NCBI RefSeq assembly: GCF_004362015.1
Contig: NZ_SNWW01000012.1
Coordinates: forward strand, 62,001 to 126,000
Origin: Flavobacterium chryseum
Lineage (GTDB): Bacteria; Bacteroidota; Bacteroidia; Flavobacteriales; Flavobacteriaceae
Length of the DNA: 64,000 bases
Direction of reading: 5' to 3'
The position numbers and the translations under genes are program-made. This document shows positions 56,590 through 64,000 of this stretch, one piece after another (within the stretch, counting starts at the first letter, position 1; each line of letters opens with the position of its first letter). Below the pieces are notes generated by a model. That model searched no databases. It saw only the letters and a program-made list of their open reading frames with translations, and was not told the origin of the DNA.

Positions 56590-56697
56590 ATGAAAGTACA
56601 TTTCAGTCCACTAGGTGTATCAAAAAATCTTTTGCAAAAAAATAATCAATTCACAACTGTGAAAAACAATTCATTTATAATGTGTATGTGGTGGTAA
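56590..56697 (+). CDS. 35-residue micro-ORF, candidate leader peptide
   Basis: ATG at 56590 to TAA at 56695-56697 encodes a 35-residue peptide that begins MKVHFSPLGVSK and ends NNSFIMCMWW. It has no signal peptide. The end is unusual: Met-Cys-Met-Trp-Trp, including tandem TGG codons, in a window where Trp and Cys are rare. It lies 39 bp after a promoter-like box and 49 bp before the TonB receptor. Codons TGTATGTGGT (56683-56692) can pair with ATCACATATA (56724-56733), just upstream of the receptor start, a stem that ribosomes reading the peptide would disrupt. It could be a regulatory leader peptide, a small peptide product, or a chance ORF. No family is recognised from memory. Confidence 0.55.
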   Translation: MKVHFSPLGVSKNLLQKNNQFTTVKNNSFIMCMWW

Positions 56698-56746
56698 AAA
56701 AAATTTTAATTTAAATTCTACTAATCACATATAATTACTATTAAAA

Positions 56747-59293
56747 ATGAAAAATTCTATAAAAAATATATTTACACTATTATCTGTTTTAACTTTCTCT
56801 ATCTCATTCGCCCAAAACATTGAAGGTGTTGTTACAACAAATGAAAATATCCCCTTAGAAGCAGCAAACGTTGTGATAAAAGGAACAACCTTAAGCACAA
56901 GTACTGATCCGAGCGGAAAATTTTCAATTGATTCTAAAGGAAAGCTTCCTATAACGCTTTTAGTGCAATATGTAGGCTATAAAACTACAGAAATAGAAAT
57001 TACAGCTTTACCAACAAGCCCTTTGCTAATTACTATAAATGAAGAAAATGCACTTGTAGAAGTGGTTGTTTCTTCCAGACGTCGTATCGAAAAAGTTCAA
57101 GATGTGCCTATTGCGATTTCTGTTATTACAGGAAAGCAAGCAGAACAAACAGGTGCTTTTAACGTGAACAGAATCAAAGAATTAGTTCCTTCTGTTCAAC
57201 TTTATTCATCAAACCCAAGAAATACAGGTATTAATATTCGAAGCTTAGGTTCGCCTTTCGGACTTACAAATGACGGGATCGATCCTGGAGTTGGTTTTTA
57301 TGTTGATGGTGTTTATTATGCACGCCCGGCTGCAACAACGCTGGATTTTATCGATGTAGAACAAATCGAGGTATTACGCGGACCACAAGGATCTTTGTTT
57401 GGTAAAAACACTACATCAGGAGCTTTTAACATTACAACCCGTAAACCAAGTTTTAATTCTGGAGCAGATTTTGAAGTAAGTTACGGTAATTATTCTTTTT
57501 TGCAGGCAAAAGCTTCTGTTACTGGAGCTTTAGGTAAAAAAGTAGCTGGTAGATTATCTTTTTCCGGTACACAACGTGATGGTTTAATTGATAATGTTGC
57601 AACAGGAAGAGCAACTAATACATTAAACAATCAAGGAATTAGAGGTCAATTGCTTTGGACTCCGACAACAAACACTGACATTATATTTGCTGCAGATATT
57701 ACAACCCAACGTCCTGACGGATATGCTCAGGTTGTTGCAGGCGTTGCTCCAACGCAAAGAGCAGCTTATCGCCAATTTGATGCTATCATTAAAGATTTAA
57801 ATTATCAGCTACCAAGCCAGAATGCATTTGATCGTAAAATTGATCAAGACACTCCATGGCGTTCTAATCAGGATATGGGAGGTCTTTCTTTAAATATTGA
57901 TACAAAAATTGGAGCCGGAACTCTTACTTCAACAACAGCCTGGCGTTTTTGGAACTGGGATCCATCAAATGACAGAGATTTTACAGGTTTACAAGTATTG
58001 GCAAAATCTCAAAACCCAACAAGACAAACTCAAATTACGCAAGAAGTGCGCTATGCAGGACAGTTAACTTCAAAAATTAGCGGTGTTGTTGGTGTATTTT
58101 TCATTGATCAAACATCACAAACAGATGGTACTGAAGAATCTGGAAATGCACAGTGGAGATTTGCTCAAAGTACAACAAGCAATTTATGGAAAACTCCAGG
58201 CCTTTTTGAAGGATACGGAATCAAGACTGATGCAAGAATCAGAGCCTCGAGCGCGGCAGTATTTGGTCAGATTGACTGGGCAATTACAGACTGGTTGCAC
58301 GTTTTACCGGGTTTAAGATATAATTTCGATAAAAAAGATGCGCATTATGCACGTACAACATACGGAGGTTTACAAACTACCGATCCTGCATTATTGGCTT
58401 TAAAAAAACTAGTTTATTCCGATCAGGCTTTTGATTCAAGTACTGATAATACTGACTTTTCCGGAAACATAACAGTTACTTTTAAAGCAAATGATAAAAT
58501 CAACGCTTATGGAACTTATGCAAAAAGTTACAAACCCGTTGGTGTAAACGTTGCAGGTCTTCCAACAGATTCTAAAGGTGCTCCGTTATTAGATCTTGCA
58601 GTTATTAAACCTGAAAAAGTAAATCATTTTGAGGTTGGAGTAAAAACTTCTCCTTTCAAAAATTCGATCTTCAATATTGCTGCTTTTAGAACAGACATTA
58701 AAGATTTTCAAACTAACGTTCAGGCTGCTGAATTGGGTGTAAACCGTGGCTATCTTGCCAATGCTGATAAAGTTCGTGTACAGGGTGTTGAATTAGATGC
58801 AAGTTTTGTTGTAAGTTCACATTTAACGATAAATGGTGCTGTAACTTATACAGATGCAATTTATGAAAAATTCACAAATGCACCACTTCCGCTAGAAGAA
58901 ACAGGAGCACCGGTATCTTTTAAAGACGTTTCCGGATCTGAATTGCCTGGCGCTTCAAGATGGGCAGGATCTTTAGGAGGTGAACTTTCTGATGATGCGA
59001 AATTTTTTGGAAATAAAGGAAAGGTTTTCTTAGGAATTGATTCTTATGCCCGTTCTGAATTTTCATCTAGTCCTTCTGCTTCAAAATATTTAGTAGTAGA
59101 TGGTTATGCTCTTTTCAACGCACGTTTAGGTTTCCGTGCCTCGCAAGGTTTATCTGTTCATTTTTGGGGACGTAACCTTTTAAACAAACATTACTATGAG
59201 CAATTATTGCCTGCAGGAGGAAACTCCGGTCAATATGCGGGTGTACTTGGAGATCAAAGAACATATGGAATTACTTTAAAATATTCATTATAA
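56747..59293 (+). CDS. TonB-dependent outer-membrane receptor
   Basis: An 848-residue TonB-dependent transporter. Signal peptide ends at SISFAQ; a carboxypeptidase-regulatory-like domain follows (about 22-105, IEGVVTTNENIPLEAANVVI), then a plug (about 110-225) with SRRRIEKVQDVPIAISVITG and EVLRGPQGSLFGKNTTSGAF, and the beta barrel ending in RTYGITLKYSL. It lacks a SusD partner, so it belongs to the siderophore, cobalamin or small-nutrient type rather than SusC. Rrf2 upstream makes a metal or sulfur nutrient plausible, but the ligand is unknown. A DUF2490 gene follows. Confidence 0.94.
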   Translation: MKNSIKNIFTLLSVLTFSISFAQNIEGVVTTNENIPLEAANVVIKGTTLSTSTDPSGKFSIDSKGKLPITLLVQYVGYKTTEIEITALPTSPLLITINEENALVEVVVSSRRRIEKVQDVPIAISVITGKQAEQTGAFNVNRIKELVPSVQLYSSNPRNTGINIRSLGSPFGLTNDGIDPGVGFYVDGVYYARPAATTLDFIDVEQIEVLRGPQGSLFGKNTTSGAFNITTRKPSFNSGADFEVSYGNYSFLQAKASVTGALGKKVAGRLSFSGTQRDGLIDNVATGRATNTLNNQGIRGQLLWTPTTNTDIIFAADITTQRPDGYAQVVAGVAPTQRAAYRQFDAIIKDLNYQLPSQNAFDRKIDQDTPWRSNQDMGGLSLNIDTKIGAGTLTSTTAWRFWNWDPSNDRDFTGLQVLAKSQNPTRQTQITQEVRYAGQLTSKISGVVGVFFIDQTSQTDGTEESGNAQWRFAQSTTSNLWKTPGLFEGYGIKTDARIRASSAAVFGQIDWAITDWLHVLPGLRYNFDKKDAHYARTTYGGLQTTDPALLALKKLVYSDQAFDSSTDNTDFSGNITVTFKANDKINAYGTYAKSYKPVGVNVAGLPTDSKGAPLLDLAVIKPEKVNHFEVGVKTSPFKNSIFNIAAFRTDIKDFQTNVQAAELGVNRGYLANADKVRVQGVELDASFVVSSHLTINGAVTYTDAIYEKFTNAPLPLEETGAPVSFKDVSGSELPGASRWAGSLGGELSDDAKFFGNKGKVFLGIDSYARSEFSSSPSASKYLVVDGYALFNARLGFRASQGLSVHFWGRNLLNKHYYEQLLPAGGNSGQYAGVLGDQRTYGITLKYSL

Positions 59294-59320
59294 TCCAATA
59301 GTTGATTCTAAATACATGGA

Positions 59321-59353
59321 ACGAGGTAGCTTTTAAGCTTACCTCGTTTTTTT
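59321..59353 (+). terminator. Terminator after the TonB receptor
   Basis: ACGAGGTAAGCTT-type stem: ACGAGGTAGCTT and AAGCTTACCTCGT around a 3-base loop, with a T7 tail. It implies the DUF2490 gene has its own promoter or receives only read-through. Confidence 0.88.
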
Positions 59354-59462
59354 ATTGGAACAAAATAACAAATTTGAAGTAAAACCAAATTTAAAATCAA
59401 TAGTGTTTTCTATATATCCTTTCTCATTTGTATATATTCGCAGCCTGAATTATACAGATTAG

Positions 59463-60194
59463 ATGAAAATTATTCAATTGCTATTTTTTTTAGGCTTTAT
59501 AAGTCCTTTTTTATCAGCCCAGACAAAAACGGATCAGCAAACGCTAATCTGGATTCGGTACTATAATATTTTCCCTATAACCCAAAAATGGGCAATTCAT
59601 TCTGAAATTGACAATCGTAGCTTTTTAAATCCCATTCACCAAAATTTATTTGTTGTAAGAGTTCAAGGCCGATACAGAGCCAACAAAATTATAGATCTGG
59701 GCGGTGGATTTGCCTACTTTAACGTTAATACGCAAGACCCTAATGCTGATCCTGATTATTCTATTCCCGAATATCGAATGCAACAAGATTTGACACTTAT
59801 AAATGATATTGCGAAAATTACCTTTCACAACCGTTTTCAGCTTGAAGAACGTTTTATTCAAAAAGCCAGTAAGCTGGAATTATTAGATAAATATTCCTTT
59901 GCCTTTCGGTTTAGATACCGATTACAGTCGACATTTACTCTTTGGGAAAAAGAAAAACGAAGTTTAAAAGGAACTATTTCTGATGAAATTTTATTCAATT
60001 TCGGAAAGGACAATAAGAGAAATACTTTCGATCAAAACCGAATTTACGCCGCATTACGTTATCATTTCAATCCAAATCTAGGAGTAGAACTAGGTTACTT
60101 AAAAAGTTTTCAAAGACGTGCCAGCGGCATTGATTTTTACGACAGAGACATTATACGATTTACAGTGTATCACAGAATCGACAGGAAATTGTAA
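59463..60194 (+). CDS. DUF2490 family outer-membrane protein
   Basis: A 243-residue exported protein: short signal peptide (MKIIQLLFFLGFISPFLSAQ), then a DUF2490 barrel rich in alternating Arg/Tyr/Phe strands, for example WIRYYNIFPITQKWAIHSEI, ALRYHFNPNLGVELGYLKSF and a C-terminal IIRFTVYHRIDRKL. It is a small outer-membrane barrel of unknown function. It lies 170 bp after the TonB receptor, with a terminator between, so co-regulation is uncertain. Confidence 0.85.
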   Translation: MKIIQLLFFLGFISPFLSAQTKTDQQTLIWIRYYNIFPITQKWAIHSEIDNRSFLNPIHQNLFVVRVQGRYRANKIIDLGGGFAYFNVNTQDPNADPDYSIPEYRMQQDLTLINDIAKITFHNRFQLEERFIQKASKLELLDKYSFAFRFRYRLQSTFTLWEKEKRSLKGTISDEILFNFGKDNKRNTFDQNRIYAALRYHFNPNLGVELGYLKSFQRRASGIDFYDRDIIRFTVYHRIDRKL

Positions 60195-60202
60195 GCAAAA
60201 AA

Positions 60203-60226
60203 AAAGACGCACTGCTGTGCGTCTTT
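60203..60226 (+). terminator. Terminator after the DUF2490 gene
   Basis: AAAGACGCAC, TGCT loop, GTGCGTCTTT, about 9 bp after the stop codon. The T run is short. Confidence 0.75.
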
Positions 60227-60276
60227 ATAAATCTTTGCAACTTTGAGCCTTTGTCCCTTTGAACCTTAAAAAAAAC

Positions 60277-63033
60277 CTACTCCTCTCTCTGCCTTCTCTT
60301 AGATCCTTTTTTTTCATTACCTCCAAAGTTTCCAACCTTATAGGCTAAAGAAAACATGATGTAACGTTTTAAAACTGTATTTTGTTCATCGCGAATCGAT
60401 GTTGCTGATATAGTTCTCGTAGCACTTTGATTCTGATTTAAAACATCATAAACTTTTACTTTTGCGTAAAGCTTTTTATCAAAAAAACCATAAGACAAAC
60501 TCGTATTCCACAAGTAAAAATCTTTTTTGAAATCATCTGAAATATTAGAATTATAGGTATATCCAAAATCATTTCCGAAGATTAAATTCGCCGGCCAGTA
60601 ACTTGTAGTTTGCAAATTGATCCTGTGAATAACATTTGAACTTGCATCTCTGGTGTAATTCTCATATTGTGTTTCGTTATAAGAAAAACTATATGATGGT
60701 GAAATGATTAACAAATCTCCGTATTCGTAGGTCAAATTTACTTTTGGCGTAATGGCGGTAGATTTTGCATTATAAATTACGGCATTTGTAAATCCTTTAT
60801 CAAAAGAATAGCTGCCGTTTATACCAAAACCATATCTCAAAACATGTGCATCTCGTTTAATAGATTGATTCCAGTTGGCACCAACAGAAGCAATATAAGT
60901 TCCTGAAATGTTTACATAAGTGGTAGTTCTTTTTCCGCTATCATCATAAATAGAAGTCGAAACAACATCATTATTATAATAATCTCCCTTTATGTACAAA
61001 CTATATCCTGAACGTGTACGAAAATCAAAGTTCTTAAAATCAATACTAGCGGTATTTTTCTCGATTGGATTTAAATTCGGATTTCCGGTAACGGTATTCA
61101 AGGGGTTTGTCGCATCTATAATTGGCATTAATTGTGTTGCAGTTGGAAGCGCGTTTGAATAATCATATTTAAAAGTCAAATTTTTTGAACGGCTGAACTT
61201 ATATCTAATTTGTGCATTTCCATAAGGCAAAGCATATCTTTTATCCAAATCAGTAGCTGTACCCTTGTACAACGCATAATTGTCAAAATCAATAATAGAA
61301 GTCCTCGAGTTCATATTAACGGTAAATTTGCTCTTTTGCCACGTTATACCCACTTTAGGAGTAATCGAATTTTGTTTTGAAGTCGTATAATTTGTTAAAG
61401 ATTCATTTAGATCTGTATACGCTTGTGTTGCAGGATCAAAATTGAATGTTTTTTCGTCATTTATAGAACTAGCCCAATCTAAATCAGTTCCGAATCGCAC
61501 TCTTAACGAATCTGTAATAGGCTCTGTATATTCAATATCTGCCGAATAAGTATCAGAACGGGAACTGTTTTTAGCATTTTGATTTCTAAAATCATCTTCT
61601 TTATCACCCTTAAAAAACAGCGTTTCTGAAAAATTCAATCCGTTCGAATCACTTCTTGTATTGTTATTTGTAAAAACAAAACTCAGGTTACGTGATTTTT
61701 TTTCAAAAACTTTATTGAAGTTTAAACTATTGGCGAAATTAGTATTTGTACTTTCATTATAAGATTCTGAAGTACTTTTGTTTAAGGCCTCTCCGTTTTC
61801 ATCTTCAGAAAAACTCGAAGAAGCTGAATTACTGTTGGATCTCGACTGACTTACTTTTGGGGCGACTACCAATCGTGTTGTTGGATTAATTTTATATTCA
61901 AACTCAAAATTAGCTTTATTTCCTGTGTTTTCATTTCTCGTTTTAGAGTCTGATGAAGTTAGATTATTTCCTGTAGGCAAAAAGTCGGTTTGATTTGACT
62001 TGCTTTCGTTTTTATTAACCGAATTCGAAAAATTATAACTTCCCATCGCCTCAAAATCTTTAGACCAGTCATCAGAGTAATTCACACCAACCAAATTAGA
62101 TTGGGTAATACCCTTGCCGCCTCCGGAGCTTTGGGAGTTTCCTTTGCTATTTCTTCCTCCGCCCATATTATCAAAAACCTCATCCATAGCGAATCCGGTC
62201 GAATTGATATTATTAGAAGATGCTAAAACACTTATTTTTTGTTTGTTTTTGAAAAAATTCAAAATCAGACTGCTTTCATAACGATCATCAGATCCAAATC
62301 CTCCTAATATTTTCCCGAAGAAACCTTTATTTTTCTTTTCATCAATGGTTAAATTGATCGTCGAATAATCTGATGTCGATTCTTGTTTCGCCAGTTCTTC
62401 TTTCTTCGTCTTAAAATCAGAAACCTGAATTTTCTTTATTATTTCAGCAGGCAGATTTTTCAGCGCTATTGCTCCATCTTTATCAAAGAAAGCTTTTCCG
62501 TTTACTAAAAACTGCGTTACTTCCCTTCCATTTACGGTAATTTTCCCCGCATTATCTATATCTACACCGGGCAATTGTTTCAACAGCGTTTCGACATTCG
62601 AATCCGGACGGACTTTATACGAGGCTGCGTTAAATTCTAAAGTATCTTTTTTGATTGTTATTGGTGGTGCTTCACTTTTGATAACGACATTATCTAAGGC
62701 ATTTACACTTTCAAGTAAATACAATTTACCAAAATCCTTACTTTCCATAAGTCCTTTTTCTTCTTCAAAAAAAGGCTGATAACCCATGTAGTTTACTTTC
62801 AGAAAAACAGGTTTATCGTATTTTTTAGTATTGATACTAAAATAGCCGTTTTTATCTGTAGTGGCGTATTCAAGTACGGTAGAATCTTTTACAGTGGTAA
62901 AATAAACGGTAGCCATTTCGAGAGGCAATTGCGTGTTGATGTCAACTATAGTTCCCTTTAAAACAATATCATTCTGGGCATTCGCCGAATAACAAAAAAG
63001 GGAAAGAAGTACGAAAGATAAAAATTTGGTCAT
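60277..63033 (-). CDS. TonB-receptor-like outer-membrane beta-barrel protein with N-terminal regulatory domain
   Basis: About 918 residues from 63033 (MTKFLSFVLLSLFCYSANA), chosen because it gives a signal peptide; an in-frame ATG at 63072 would add 13 residues. A carboxypeptidase-regulatory-like domain (LKGTIVDINTQLPLEMATVY), a plug-like region (TLLKQLPGVDIDNAGKITVN, FLVNGKAFFDKDGAIALKNL) and a long barrel follow. A Gly/Ser/Asn-rich stretch (GGGRNSKGNSQSSGGGKG) lies in the barrel region. This is the outer-membrane beta-barrel family common in Bacteroidota; export or uptake role unknown. No SusD or regulator is adjacent. Confidence 0.88.
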   Translation of the reverse strand: MTKFLSFVLLSLFCYSANAQNDIVLKGTIVDINTQLPLEMATVYFTTVKDSTVLEYATTDKNGYFSINTKKYDKPVFLKVNYMGYQPFFEEEKGLMESKDFGKLYLLESVNALDNVVIKSEAPPITIKKDTLEFNAASYKVRPDSNVETLLKQLPGVDIDNAGKITVNGREVTQFLVNGKAFFDKDGAIALKNLPAEIIKKIQVSDFKTKKEELAKQESTSDYSTINLTIDEKKNKGFFGKILGGFGSDDRYESSLILNFFKNKQKISVLASSNNINSTGFAMDEVFDNMGGGRNSKGNSQSSGGGKGITQSNLVGVNYSDDWSKDFEAMGSYNFSNSVNKNESKSNQTDFLPTGNNLTSSDSKTRNENTGNKANFEFEYKINPTTRLVVAPKVSQSRSNSNSASSSFSEDENGEALNKSTSESYNESTNTNFANSLNFNKVFEKKSRNLSFVFTNNNTRSDSNGLNFSETLFFKGDKEDDFRNQNAKNSSRSDTYSADIEYTEPITDSLRVRFGTDLDWASSINDEKTFNFDPATQAYTDLNESLTNYTTSKQNSITPKVGITWQKSKFTVNMNSRTSIIDFDNYALYKGTATDLDKRYALPYGNAQIRYKFSRSKNLTFKYDYSNALPTATQLMPIIDATNPLNTVTGNPNLNPIEKNTASIDFKNFDFRTRSGYSLYIKGDYYNNDVVSTSIYDDSGKRTTTYVNISGTYIASVGANWNQSIKRDAHVLRYGFGINGSYSFDKGFTNAVIYNAKSTAITPKVNLTYEYGDLLIISPSYSFSYNETQYENYTRDASSNVIHRINLQTTSYWPANLIFGNDFGYTYNSNISDDFKKDFYLWNTSLSYGFFDKKLYAKVKVYDVLNQNQSATRTISATSIRDEQNTVLKRYIMFSLAYKVGNFGGNEKKGSKRRQREE

Positions 63034-63157
63034 AAAATGGTTGGTTTGATTTGTTAGACTGCAAAAAAACAAAAAGGTTTAATTGTAGTTTTTACATTTA
63101 TTCAAATAACATGCCATTTAGTGTGGTGAAATTATTCTAAATTAAAGCGTAGCCATA

Positions 63158-63184
63158 AAAAATCCCCGACTGGCGGGGATTTTC
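63158..63184 (-). terminator. Terminator after der
   Basis: On the minus strand AAAATCCCCG, 5-base loop, CGGGGATTTTTT, 6 bp beyond the der stop codon. Confidence 0.85.
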
Positions 63185-63189
63185 TTATT

Positions 63190-64000
63190 TTATTTCTCTC
63201 TGATATAAATATCAATTGGCACTCCTGAAAAATCCCAATTTTCTCTAATTTTATTTTCAAGATATCTCTTATATGGCTCTTTAACATATTGTGGCATGTT
63301 AGCAAAAAACACAAACTGAGGTGTTAATGTTGGCAACTGCATACAATATTTAATTTTTACATATTTACCTTTTGTCGCTGGCGGCGGATATGCTTCAATC
63401 ACCTTCAACATAAATTCATTGAATTTAGAAGTCGGAATTCTTTGTTTTCTATTTTCAAAAACCTGAACTGTAGCTTCTAATGCTTTCAATAAACGTTGTT
63501 TCGTTAAAGCCGAAACGAACAAAATTGGCACATCTGTAAAAGGCATTAATTCTTCTCTAATTTTAGCTTCGTAATCACGAGTCGACATGGTGTCTTTTTC
63601 AACCAAATCCCATTTGTTCACTAAGATTACAACACCTTTACGGTTTTTCTCTGCCAGCCAAAAAATACTTTGATCCTGACCTTCAAATCCGCGGGTTGCA
63701 TCAATAATCAAGATACAAATATCTGCATGCTCAATAGCACGAACAGAACGCATTACAGAGTAAAACTCTAAATCTTCTTTTACTTTAGCTTTACGACGGA
63801 TTCCCGCAGTATCTACCAGGTTAAATTCAAATCCAAAACGGTCAAATTTTGTATCAATTGCGTCACGAGTTGTACCCGCAATATCCGTTACCATGAAACG
63901 TTCTTTACCAATTAATGCATTGATAAAACTAGATTTTCCGGCATTTGGACGTCCTACAACAGCAAAACGAGGCAAAACAACTTCTTCCTGAACTGGTTCT
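63190..64000 (-). CDS. der: Ribosome-assembly GTPase Der/EngA (5' end outside window)
   Basis: The visible 269 residues are the second GTPase domain and C-terminal KH-like domain of Der. GRPNAGKSSFINAL is the P-loop, DTAGIRRKAKVKEDLEFYS the switch II and NKWDLVEKD the G4 guanine motif, followed by the C-terminal PPPATKGKYVKIKYCMQLPT block. The protein uses GTP in 50S ribosome assembly. The reading frame is open to the right edge, so the first GTPase domain is missing. A downstream terminator closes the gene. Confidence 0.95.
   Translation of the reverse strand, partial: EPVQEEVVLPRFAVVGRPNAGKSSFINALIGKERFMVTDIAGTTRDAIDTKFDRFGFEFNLVDTAGIRRKAKVKEDLEFYSVMRSVRAIEHADICILIIDATRGFEGQDQSIFWLAEKNRKGVVILVNKWDLVEKDTMSTRDYEAKIREELMPFTDVPILFVSALTKQRLLKALEATVQVFENRKQRIPTSKFNEFMLKVIEAYPPPATKGKYVKIKYCMQLPTLTPQFVFFANMPQYVKEPYKRYLENKIRENWDFSGVPIDIYIREK

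Noticed and set aside
56697..56746. A classic attenuator terminator between the micro-ORF and TonB receptor
   Set aside because: No GC-rich hairpin with a T run is present; only a weak AU-rich stem near the start is possible, so termination control is unlikely.
1..64000. tRNA, rRNA, CRISPR arrays, prophage or insertion sequences
   Set aside because: I looked for cloverleaf-like segments, spacer-repeat series and transposase motifs and found none. A tRNA missed by eye is possible but not supported.

Overview
The window is a 64 kb piece of a low-GC Bacteroidota chromosome, most probably Flavobacterium or a close relative. The evidence is a SusC/SusD pair, a TamL-type lipidated TamA homologue next to TamB, a secreted enzyme with a type IX secretion (T9SS) sorting tail, GSCFA, DUF2851 and GxxExxY family proteins, and several starts preceded by a TAnnTTTG -7 box, the flavobacterial promoter form. 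Intergenic DNA is rich in hairpin repeats. I see no rRNA, tRNA, CRISPR array, prophage or insertion sequence.

Layout. 1-9.4 kb: acyl-CoA dehydrogenase (cut by the left edge), a membrane HhH protein, an APC permease, PspC, DUF2851, a DEDDh exonuclease, and a porin to CBS-domain cystathionine/cysteine synthase pair. 9.7-14.5 kb: an orphan SusC/SusD transporter. 14.9-20.7 kb: rnhB, a flavodoxin-fold oxidoreductase, lipB, two paralogous envelope proteins and lysS. 20.8-30.5 kb: a lipoprotein, a D-lactate-dehydrogenase-like enzyme, two tandem Spy-like periplasmic proteins, a compact four-gene run (putative metallopeptidase, PLP deaminase, GH73/LysM lipoprotein, hemL), a DUF5522 microprotein, hutU and a DUF4136 lipoprotein. 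30.7-37.6 kb: GH30-ricin-T9SS glycosidase, truncated haemoglobin, a long phenylalanine hydroxylase, DUF4230 and SpoIIAA-like proteins. 37.8-47.3 kb: tamL-tamB, GSCFA and a lipoprotein. 47.4-56 kb: ABC exporter, a GxxExxY gene between long inverted repeats, alaS, M23 peptidase, MerR regulator and a LemA-TPM-TPM cluster. 56-60.2 kb: Rrf2 regulator, an unlisted-type 35-residue peptide, TonB receptor and DUF2490 protein. 60.3-64 kb: an outer-membrane beta-barrel protein and der (cut by the right edge).

Most of the window is ordinary housekeeping and cell-envelope gene content. Two places stand out. One is the Rrf2, micro-ORF, TonB-receptor unit at 56.1-60.2 kb: the micro-ORF ends in Met-Cys-Met-Trp-Trp and its last codons can pair with the leader just upstream of the receptor start, which suggests a regulatory leader peptide. 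The other is the GxxExxY PD-(D/E)XK-like gene at 49.2-49.8 kb, flanked by matching 42 bp inverted repeats like a mobile cassette. All functions are read from sequence patterns and remembered family features; no database search was run.
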